This document shows, piece after piece, positions 24,034 through 31,554 of a stretch of DNA of 64,000 nucleotides (position 1 is its first letter; each line of letters starts with the position of its first letter). Under the pieces are notes generated by a model. The model saw only the letters and a list, made by a program, of their open reading frames with translations. It ran no database searches and was not told the DNA's origin. A program made the position numbers and the translations under genes. This stretch comes from an uncultured Bryobacterales bacterium. Its GTDB lineage: Bacteria; Acidobacteriota; Terriglobia; Bryobacterales; UBA6623. The stretch spans positions 124,001 to 188,000 of the forward strand of contig CATOTH010000007.1 of assembly GCA_951813065.1 (NCBI GenBank), written 5' to 3'.

Positions 24034-24573
24034 CTAGTCCGCGTTGGGATCGTGTCCGGGGTCGCCCCAATCAAAATTTAGCAGCATGACAACCGACTCC
24101 GTGCCGACCCGATTGACGATCGGAGTTGCCGACGTCTTCCTGAAGCCAAGCCGTTCATAGAGACGAATTGCGGGGTTTTCCATTCGTACGCTCAGGCTTA
24201 CTCCGGTGTAGCGAGTCTTGCAGCGGCTTAGTAGCGCTTGCAGAATTTTCGTGCCCACTCCCATCCCGCGGGCAGCAGGGATCGTTCCAATCGCCAACTC
24301 AGGAATATCTTCGCCGACATAGTCCGCGCCTGCTTCCTCGCGGGAGAACAACCGCACCCATGCACAGCTGATCGGATACCCGACACTGTCGGACTCGGCT
24401 ACAAGGCCGAGATCCCCCTGGCGACCCCAGTCCTGCCAGTATCGCGTCAGTTCATGGTCACGAAGGGCCTTTTGAATCGGCTCGCCAGATTCCTGCATTC
24501 GAGCAGCGAGCGTTAGAAAGCTAAAGACCAGGGTCGATTCGCTCGGCAACACAGTCCGAATACGTACGTCCAT
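24034..24573 (-). CDS. GNAT-family N-acetyltransferase
   Basis: A 179-residue cytoplasmic acyltransferase. PELAIGTIPAARGMGVGTKI contains the acetyl-CoA pyrophosphate loop (R-G-M-G-V-G), and SVRMENPAIRLYERLGFRKT is motif B with the usual N-x-x-A-x-x-L-Y-E-x-x-G-F. The substrate is unknown. It is the first gene of a likely pair with the DUF1080 protein. Confidence 0.85.
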   Translation of the reverse strand: MDVRIRTVLPSESTLVFSFLTLAARMQESGEPIQKALRDHELTRYWQDWGRQGDLGLVAESDSVGYPISCAWVRLFSREEAGADYVGEDIPELAIGTIPAARGMGVGTKILQALLSRCKTRYTGVSLSVRMENPAIRLYERLGFRKTSATPIVNRVGTESVVMLLNFDWGDPGHDPNAD

Positions 24574-24702
24574 TGCTCTTAAGGGAATGTATCACAGTGG
24601 AGGGACATGGCCCCGTGAGAGACTGATCCCGAGCGAGGTGTCTAACTCACTGTTGATCAGTGACATAGACGCATCTGTGAGAAAGTGGCCTCAGTAGATC
24701 CG

Positions 24703-24728
24703 TAGGTTCGATTCCCGCCCGGCCCCAG
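24703..24728 (+). other. tRNA-like 3' end fragment, possible attachment site
   Basis: TAGGTTCGATTCCCGC and then CCGGCCCCA resemble the T arm and 3' acceptor strand of a tRNA. The T stem has a mismatch, and no matching 5' acceptor (GGGGCCG) or anticodon arm is found in the 90 bases before it. Such 3' pieces are left when elements integrate in tRNA genes. It may also be chance. Confidence 0.3.
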
Positions 24729-24814
24729 CACCTGGAACGCGATCAAATAGAGAGCTTGTCGGCGTGCTATCGGAATTGCGATGGAGTTTCAATTGCGGGA
24801 GGATGAGTGGTGCC

Positions 24815-26179
24815 ATGTCGATGGGCCGCCGAACATTCTTCGGATCCGTATCAGCCTTGGCGGCACCGCAGGAGTCGGCAGGAACAGAGCGCGAACTCAA
24901 GACCGAGCTGCTGCAAGCCATCGAGGGGATTCCACTCGTCAATACCCACGCGCACATCATCCCGGAAGGGGACAGGACCTCTTCCCGGATCGACTTCTTC
25001 ACGCTCGCCGGACACTACGCGATCAATGACCTGATTTCCGCCGGCCTTTCGGGGGGCGATCTCGCTGTGGTGCGGAATCCCGACGCCCCGCAGGCGAGAC
25101 GCTGGCAGGCTTTTGAGCCGTTCTGGCAATCGGCCCGCCTGACAGGCTACGGTCAGGCGCTGCGCATCGCCATCGAGGACATCTACGGCATCGATCGGAT
25201 CTCGGGCTCAACCCTGCCCGAAATCAATCGCAGGATCGAGGCCGCGAACCGGCCCGGCCTGTACGAGGAGATCCTGATTCGCCGCTCGAACATCGCCTAC
25301 TCGGTGCTGGACGACTACTGGAATGCCGCGCCGGTCAGGCCCGACTCGAAATTCTTCGTCTCCGCCCGGAAATTTGACCGGTTCGTCACTCCGCAGTCCA
25401 GTGCCGATGTCCACAAGCTGGAAGCACTCACCGACGTTTCCATCACGGGCCTCGCCGGGCTCAAGCGAGCAATGGAGACAAGCTTCGAGCAGAGTCTCGG
25501 CATCGGCATGGTCACGGTCAAGTCGACCCTGGCGTACAACCGCGAGATCCACTACGCGGAGGTCCCGGAGCGGGACGCAGAGGCCAGCCTGCAGTCGCTA
25601 CTCCGTGGGAACCGCACACTGCCCGCTGGCTTCCGGTCTCGTGTGGAGCGTCCGTTCCGTCCGCTGGAAGACCATATGTTCCACCACCTCATGGGCTTGG
25701 CTGCGGCGAACGGCGTGCCGGTCCAGATCCACACCGGCCTCCATGCAGGAAACGGCAACTTCATCGAGAACTCCAAGCCGACCCACCTGACGAACCTTTT
25801 CTTCCTCTTCCCGCAAGTGCAATTCGACCTGTTCCACATGAGCTATCCCTACACCGGGGAGGCGTCCGCAATCGCGAAGGTCTTCCCCAACGTGCACATC
25901 GACCTTTGCTGGGCTCACATCATCTCGCCCAGCGCTGCAAGGCGCGCTCTTCATGAGATGCTGGACACGGTGCCGTCCAACAAGATCTTCGGCTACGGCG
26001 GCGACTATCGGTACCCCGAACTGAGCTACGCGCACGCGAAGATCGCCAGGCGCAACGTCGCGCAAGTCCTTGCAGAGAAGCTCAGCGAGGGGTCTTGCTC
26101 GGAGGAGGAAGCGCTGCAACTTGGCCGCAAGCTCTTGCATGACAATCCCGATGCACTGTTTGGAAAGAACCGTGGCTAG
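24815..26179 (+). CDS. Exported amidohydrolase-superfamily enzyme
   Basis: A 454-residue metal-dependent TIM-barrel hydrolase. ATG 24,815 lies 12 bases after GGGAGG and opens MSMGRRTFFGSVSALAAP, a Tat-like signal. The metal motif H-x-H is NTHAHI (His 45 and 47). Later barrel residues are QIHTGLHAG, FHMSYPYTGE and GYGGDYRYPE, whose Asp completes the site. The overall layout is nearest to uronate isomerase-like and glutamine-synthetase-associated amidohydrolases. The substrate is not clear. A sulfatase gene overlaps its end, so the two may act on the same sulfated or carboxylated sugar. Confidence 0.8.
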   Translation: MSMGRRTFFGSVSALAAPQESAGTERELKTELLQAIEGIPLVNTHAHIIPEGDRTSSRIDFFTLAGHYAINDLISAGLSGGDLAVVRNPDAPQARRWQAFEPFWQSARLTGYGQALRIAIEDIYGIDRISGSTLPEINRRIEAANRPGLYEEILIRRSNIAYSVLDDYWNAAPVRPDSKFFVSARKFDRFVTPQSSADVHKLEALTDVSITGLAGLKRAMETSFEQSLGIGMVTVKSTLAYNREIHYAEVPERDAEASLQSLLRGNRTLPAGFRSRVERPFRPLEDHMFHHLMGLAAANGVPVQIHTGLHAGNGNFIENSKPTHLTNLFFLFPQVQFDLFHMSYPYTGEASAIAKVFPNVHIDLCWAHIISPSAARRALHEMLDTVPSNKIFGYGGDYRYPELSYAHAKIARRNVAQVLAEKLSEGSCSEEEALQLGRKLLHDNPDALFGKNRG

Positions 26180-27635
26180 GGTGGCCTCCGTGCGACGATC
26201 GAAGCCTTGGGCCCGGCGCGGACTGGCGTGGATCCATCTCGCAGCCCTGCTCGCTCTCTTGGCGTCTGCCGCGGAGGCCGAGCAACCGAATTTCGTCGTG
26301 ATCTTCGCCGACGACCTCGGCTACGGAGATCTCGGAGCCTACGGGTCGACGACGATCCGCACGCCCAACCTGGACCGCATGGCGGCGGAGGGGATGCGGT
26401 TCACTGACTTCTACGCGGCCGCCCCGTTCTGCAGCCCGTCGAGAGCATCCCTGCTGACCGGTCGCTACCCGGTCCGGGCGGGAGTGCCGTACGTGCTGTT
26501 CCCGACCGAATTGACGGGTCTGCCACCTGCCGAGATCACCATTGCGGAAATCCTGTCGGACGAAGGCTACGCCACCGCGGCGATCGGCAAGTGGCATCTC
26601 GGCTGGCCCAAACCGTTCCGCGCCCAACGCCACGGCTTCGACTTCTTCTACGGTCTGCCGTATTCAAACGACATGCTCAAGTGGGAACCCGACACCGTTC
26701 TCCGGCCGCAGCACGCGTTCTGGAAACTGCCGCTGCTGGACAACGATGAAATCGTGGAGGCTCCGGTCAACCAACACACTCTGACACGGCGCTACACAGA
26801 AAGGGCTGTCCGGTTCATCAAGGAGAACCGAAACCGGCCATTCTTCCTGTACTTCCCTCACACATTCCCGCACAACCCGCAGTACGCCTCGGAGGACTTC
26901 GAGGGACGCTCGCCTCACGGACTGTACGCCGACACAGTCGAGGAAATGGACTGGAGCGTAGGAGAAGTGCTGAGGGCACTCCAGGGACTCGGCCTGGACG
27001 AGAGGACCCTTGTCGTCTTCACATCGGACAACGGCCCGACCCGCGGAGGCAACCGATGGGGGCCTCGCAGCTCGGGCGGAAGCGCCGGCGGGCTGCGCGG
27101 CAACAAGGGAACGACGTTCGAAGGGGGGATGCGCGAGCCGGGCATCTTCCGCTGGCCCGCGAAAATCGCTCCGGACACGGAAACGAGCGAGCCGGCTTCG
27201 ATTCTCGACCTGCTGCCGACCCTGGCCGAACTGGCAGGCGCGGTCGTCCCGGACGACAGGGTCATGGACGGACGGTCGATCGCGGATCTATTGCTGGGGA
27301 AGGCGGAAACGCTCCCGCAGGAAGCGTTCTTCTATTACTTCGGAGCGCAGCTACAGGCGATCCGACTCGGACACTGGAAGTTGTTTCTTCGACTGACCGA
27401 GCCTCCCGAGCAATCGGCGTCGCTGTGGTACCTGCAGAACCCTGAACTATTTGAGCGCCATCACAGAATGCGCGAGGAACCGGAACTCTACGACCTCGAC
27501 GCCGATCGCGGGGAAACTCGCAACCTCGCGTCCGAACTTCCAGACATCGTCGAGCGGCTGGACGGGATCGCCCGTCGCTTCGATGAGCGAATGCAGCGGG
27601 ACAAGCGCCGTCCGGTTTACCTGGACGGGCAGTGA
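26172..27635 (+). CDS. Exported formylglycine sulfatase 1
   Basis: A type I sulfatase of about 487 residues. Several GTG starts are possible (26,172, 26,181, 26,190); the first has GGAAAG upstream and overlaps the amidohydrolase stop. A signal peptide follows (LAWIHLAALLALLASAAEA). FVVIFADDLGYGDLGAYGS gives the two Ca-binding aspartates, and FCSPSRASLLTGRYP is the C-x-P-S-R signature whose Cys (about 87) becomes formylglycine. TSDNGP and a C-terminal ELYDLDADRGETRNLA are also typical. It removes sulfate from organic esters, probably of polysaccharides, in the periplasm. Maturation needs a formylglycine-generating enzyme, which is not in this window. Confidence 0.9.
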   Translation: MARVASVRRSKPWARRGLAWIHLAALLALLASAAEAEQPNFVVIFADDLGYGDLGAYGSTTIRTPNLDRMAAEGMRFTDFYAAAPFCSPSRASLLTGRYPVRAGVPYVLFPTELTGLPPAEITIAEILSDEGYATAAIGKWHLGWPKPFRAQRHGFDFFYGLPYSNDMLKWEPDTVLRPQHAFWKLPLLDNDEIVEAPVNQHTLTRRYTERAVRFIKENRNRPFFLYFPHTFPHNPQYASEDFEGRSPHGLYADTVEEMDWSVGEVLRALQGLGLDERTLVVFTSDNGPTRGGNRWGPRSSGGSAGGLRGNKGTTFEGGMREPGIFRWPAKIAPDTETSEPASILDLLPTLAELAGAVVPDDRVMDGRSIADLLLGKAETLPQEAFFYYFGAQLQAIRLGHWKLFLRLTEPPEQSASLWYLQNPELFERHHRMREEPELYDLDADRGETRNLASELPDIVERLDGIARRFDERMQRDKRRPVYLDGQ

Positions 27636-28222
27636 ATGACGCAGCCCGCACTGCCGGAGGCCGGACAAGCGGAATGGCGACTGCCACAACAGCAGTTTCG
27701 ATGGCTGCATGGGCCGCAGGATCTGGCGGCGCGGATTTCTTTCTTGGATTTCGCCCGCAAGAGGCACCCACTGCAATGGCCAGGGCACTCGAGTCATGCA
27801 GGTCCCCGGCCGGACTGTTGAAGGACATCGACCTGTCGGCCCGGCTCGGCATTGCCCTCAGATTGAAGCTCAATCTCGGACCGTACATGCTCGCCAGCCC
27901 CGCGTCTGGAACACCCGCACGGTGCAATCAGTAGCGGAAATGCCGCGGGCGTGAACCACATGCGGTTTGAATGTGGTTTTCTCGAGCCCAACCGCAGTTG
28001 CAAGTGCGCACAGGGACGTGAGGCCTCCAGAGTGGGTTGAGAACGGCGAAGCTGCAGTCCTGATGGCGGGATGGACTGCCGCCGAGGGCGCCCGAGCAAG
28101 AAGCGCACACGGGTTCACAGCCGAGCTTGCCAGGCCGATTGCATTTCTCGCGGTGGCGCGTACATGATCGTCTAGGTCAGCAGCATGCAGGTGTCTATCG
28201 ACGATTGAGGCAAGGGGTTCCG
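27636..28222. other. Gap upstream of the receptor-like gene
   Basis: An ATG frame of 61 codons (27,636-27,821) starts at the base after the sulfatase stop and reads RISFLDFARKRHPLQWPG, but I know no relative. The rest shows no gene. The receptor promoter must lie here, but it is not distinct. Confidence 0.35.
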
Positions 28223-30730
28223 ATGAAGGGCTCGAACCATCTCAAGGGAGGCCGCAGGCGGTTCCGACGGTTGGCTGGAACGCTTGGGGTTCTTGCCTCC
28301 GCGGCATCCTCGTTGGTGGGCCAGGTAGTGGTAACCGGCACTGTGACGGATCGCAACGACAACCCCCTGGCGGAAGTCAGAGTCGTCATTGCGAACCGCG
28401 ACAGCCCTCGTGCGATAACATCGACCCGTTCAAATGAGCAGGGAATCTTCGGCTTCGACCTGGACCGACCCGGACGGTATCTCCTCCAAGTGGCCCACAC
28501 CGGGTTCTTCACAATCGAGGCCAAGCCGATTGACCTGATCGACGGTGTCAATATCGTCAACGTCGAGCTGATCCGTTCGGAAGCCGTTGGAACCACTCTC
28601 GACGTCTACCCAGAGGAACCGCTCGCGACAAGACAGATCGCCATATCCCACGAGCTTGGGGAGCGGGAGATTGACTCGATACCCACGACCCGCTCGACCA
28701 AACAGCGCATTCGCGGCGTGGCGGCTGTTCTTCCGGGCGTTCTCAGGGGTCCCACCGGGGATCTGTACCTCCATGGCAGTTCCGCGCAAGAAACGAATTG
28801 GACGCTGGACGGGTTCAGCCTGGCGGACCCGTTCTCGGGAAAACCGGAGATGACCCTGGGGGCTGAAGCGGTCAAGTCTCTGGATGTTGCCTCAGGGCGA
28901 TATTCAGCCGCGCTAGGGAAAGGAACCGGGGGGGCCATGATCCTCAATACCCGGATGGGAGAGGATCAGTTCAAGCAACGGTTCACGAATTTCGTTCCCG
29001 GAATCGAATTCAACCGAGGACTCCGGTTCAGGGATTGGCGGCCGCGCCACAATGTCTCCGGTCCAATCATCGAGAACCGGGCTTGGTTCTTCAATGCCTT
29101 GGATACGCTCTACGAGGAGAAGTTCATTCCCGAACTGCCCGCCGGGCAAGATCGCAACTTGTCGTGGTCCATCAACAACAGTCTTCGCTTGCAGGCGAAG
29201 CTGACCCCGCGCCAGACGCTGAGTTCGGGTTTCGTCGTGGACTATCTGAATGCTCCGAATTCCGGTCTTTCCCCTCTGGATCCGATTGAAACCACTCTGG
29301 ACAGGAGGGCGCGAAGGTACTTCGTAAATCTGAACGATCAATTCGTGCTGTCTCCCGACAGCGTTCTGGACTTCGGCTACGGCGCCTATCGCTCGAACTA
29401 TCAGGGAGTGCCCCAAGGTAGCGCCCCCCTCAGGATCACGGCATTCGGACGGACCGGAAACTACCCAGTCGACACCCTTCGCATCAGTAGTCGCGACGAG
29501 CTGCGGGCCAGTTTCCTTGCCCCCGTGAACTGGCTCGGCGAGCATCAGTTGAGAGCCGGCGTGAACCTCAGCCATGCCCGGTACTTCCAGAATGTTCGCC
29601 GCGGCCCGATCGAGTACTTCCGCGTAGACGGAACGCAATCGAGCGAGCTCTCGTTCGAGGGGAGCGGTGAATTCAAGCAATCCAACCTCGAAACCGGCGC
29701 GTACATCCAGGACCGATGGGCCATGCGATCAAGGCTGGTCGCGGAACTGGGCTTGCGCTGGGACCACGACTCGGTCGTTTCGCGGGGAGTCGTGACGCCG
29801 CGGTTCAGCTTGGGCTTCATGCCTCCGGGTCTCGACGGCACCAAGCTCTCCGCCGGCCTGGGCTGGATTCCGGCCGCCACGTACCTGCGGATTTTCACCC
29901 GACACCGGGACCAGCACTCGATCCACACGACCTTCGCACCGGATGGCGAGACCCCGCTGAGGCCTCCCGACATCCGATTCTTCAGGCTGGACAATACAGC
30001 GTTGACCATCCCGAGCACCCGGAATCTGAGCGCCAGCTGGCTGCAGAGGCTTCCGGGAAGCACCGAGATCAGTGTCAACTACTTGCGCAAACGGATGCGG
30101 AATGGCTACGCTCACGTCCCTTTCTCGACCGGCACGGTCGAAGAGAATCGACAGTTCTCCGAACGCCAGGCCGTTGATTTCCTACTGCGGAACTTCAAGC
30201 GTGACACTTATGACTCCGTCGAGTTCTCTTTGAGCAAGCCCCTGCCGGGATCGCACCGTTGGTTCGCCAGCTACACCTATTCGCGCTCTTGGTCGAATGC
30301 CGCCTTGGTGCTCGACACGAGCGATCCGATACTCTTCTCCGAAACAGCAGGCCGACTCTCGTGGGACATTCCTCACCGCCTGGTCTCTTGGGCATCGTTC
30401 GAGATTGGGGAAAAGACCTCCATCGCATACTTTGCTGAATGGAGAGATGGCTTTCCTTTCAGCGTGCATGACGACAATGGCAAACAGGTCGGTCAGGTCA
30501 ATGCCTGGAGACTGCCGAGGCATTTCAGTCTCAACATTCATATCCAAAGAGAGCTTTCCTTCCTCGGACACCGGTGGTCATTGCGCCCCGGCATCGACAA
30601 CGTGACAAACCGGCCCAACTACAGCCTTGTCAACAGCAACATTGACTCTCCCGAATTCCTCAATCTATTCGGCCGGTCACCCATCAAGCTGGTCGTTCGA
30701 GTGCGCTGGCTTGGAAGAACGGAAGACTGA
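28223..30730 (+). CDS. TonB-dependent-receptor-like outer-membrane protein
   Basis: An 835-residue outer-membrane protein. ATG 28,223 follows AAGGGG and a basic signal sequence (LAGTLGVLASAASSLVGQ). Residues about 33-115 are a carboxypeptidase-regulatory-like domain: VVTGTVTDRNDNPLAEVRVV, then GIFGFDLDRPGRYLLQVAHT. A plug-like part has LYLHGSSAQETNWTLDGFSL and SLDVASGRYSAALGKGTGGA. The rest is a 22-strand type barrel with aromatic girdles, such as AYIQDRWAMRSRLVAELGL and FASYTYSRSWSNA. The usual terminal Phe is replaced by a charged RTED. The layout is typical of acidobacterial oligosaccharide or siderophore receptors; the ligand is unknown. Confidence 0.8.
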   Translation: MKGSNHLKGGRRRFRRLAGTLGVLASAASSLVGQVVVTGTVTDRNDNPLAEVRVVIANRDSPRAITSTRSNEQGIFGFDLDRPGRYLLQVAHTGFFTIEAKPIDLIDGVNIVNVELIRSEAVGTTLDVYPEEPLATRQIAISHELGEREIDSIPTTRSTKQRIRGVAAVLPGVLRGPTGDLYLHGSSAQETNWTLDGFSLADPFSGKPEMTLGAEAVKSLDVASGRYSAALGKGTGGAMILNTRMGEDQFKQRFTNFVPGIEFNRGLRFRDWRPRHNVSGPIIENRAWFFNALDTLYEEKFIPELPAGQDRNLSWSINNSLRLQAKLTPRQTLSSGFVVDYLNAPNSGLSPLDPIETTLDRRARRYFVNLNDQFVLSPDSVLDFGYGAYRSNYQGVPQGSAPLRITAFGRTGNYPVDTLRISSRDELRASFLAPVNWLGEHQLRAGVNLSHARYFQNVRRGPIEYFRVDGTQSSELSFEGSGEFKQSNLETGAYIQDRWAMRSRLVAELGLRWDHDSVVSRGVVTPRFSLGFMPPGLDGTKLSAGLGWIPAATYLRIFTRHRDQHSIHTTFAPDGETPLRPPDIRFFRLDNTALTIPSTRNLSASWLQRLPGSTEISVNYLRKRMRNGYAHVPFSTGTVEENRQFSERQAVDFLLRNFKRDTYDSVEFSLSKPLPGSHRWFASYTYSRSWSNAALVLDTSDPILFSETAGRLSWDIPHRLVSWASFEIGEKTSIAYFAEWRDGFPFSVHDDNGKQVGQVNAWRLPRHFSLNIHIQRELSFLGHRWSLRPGIDNVTNRPNYSLVNSNIDSPEFLNLFGRSPIKLVVRVRWLGRTED

Positions 30731-30759
30731 CTGGTGACGAGGAGCGGTCAGTCCTGAGC

Positions 30760-31299
30760 TCACTCCAGCTTGGCAACAGCGCCCTCGTATGGCGCAAGTC
30801 GGCGATCGGGCAGGCCGTAGAACGCGATCAGGTCCTGGCTCTTTGGAGGCTGTGCGCCAAGCTGGCGCAACATCGTCGTGACTTGGCCGCGGTGGTAGGT
30901 GGCATGGTTGACGACATGCTGCAGCATGTGCCAAAAAACCGAATTTCGCGGCTTGCCGTCGAACTGTCTGTAGCGGAACACGAGATTGATGCCGTCCGCG
31001 CCAAGCTGTTCGACAAATTCTCGCACCTGGGCCTCCTCCTTGAGCCAGCGTGCGCGAACCTCCCCCACTGTCTCGAAATCCGTCGGTTCAAGATGCCCCC
31101 CCGACGACTCACCCCGCCACCGCAAACACCACGCCCGTTCGGCCGAAACCAGGTGGACGAGCGTTCCGCGGATTGAATCGAAGCTGTTGCCGAGATCCTG
31201 ACGGAACTGCCCGGGGGTGAGCCGCTCGACCGCTTCGAGCAGACGGTCGCGGGCCCAGTAGTGGTAGTCAAGCAAGGATGACAATGCTTCCGGCGTCAT
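30760..31299 (-). CDS. DinB-family metal-binding protein
   Basis: A 179-residue four-helix DinB/YfiT-like protein. The three metal-binding histidines are His 49 (GTLVHLVSAE) and His 132 and 136 (QHVVNHATYHRGQV). LDYHYWARDRLLEAVERLT is the first helix. Family members include thiol transferases (bacillithiol or mycothiol dependent) and uncharacterised enzymes. It is divergent from the acyl-CoA synthetase fusion, with 255 bases between. Confidence 0.85.
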   Translation of the reverse strand: MTPEALSSLLDYHYWARDRLLEAVERLTPGQFRQDLGNSFDSIRGTLVHLVSAERAWCLRWRGESSGGHLEPTDFETVGEVRARWLKEEAQVREFVEQLGADGINLVFRYRQFDGKPRNSVFWHMLQHVVNHATYHRGQVTTMLRQLGAQPPKSQDLIAFYGLPDRRLAPYEGAVAKLE

Positions 31300-31554
31300 G
31301 CCGAGAGCATATCCGATTCATTGGAATTGAGATCGAACGGTCAAGTCCCCTCCTTTTTCGGTTGCTGCGTGAGGGATTCACCAACCGGCCGACCATGTGG
31401 ACGCTGTCCGAACTCCGCCGGTCGCCTCCTCGCTTCGGTCGCCTTGATATTGCGGCCCGAATTGAGTCGGTGGTTGGGATGAGCCCGCAGCCCGGCGGTC
31501 CATCAGAACGCCTGGCCGGCGCGCGCGAACAGGGGAATACACTGAGTGTTTCGG

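Noticed and set aside
23982-24074. Longer start for the DUF1080 protein
   Set aside because: The added 31 residues overlap the acetyltransferase gene and would bury the signal peptide.
24640-24735. Complete tRNA gene
   Set aside because: Only a T-arm and 3' acceptor-like segment is present; the 5' half cannot be folded into a cloverleaf.
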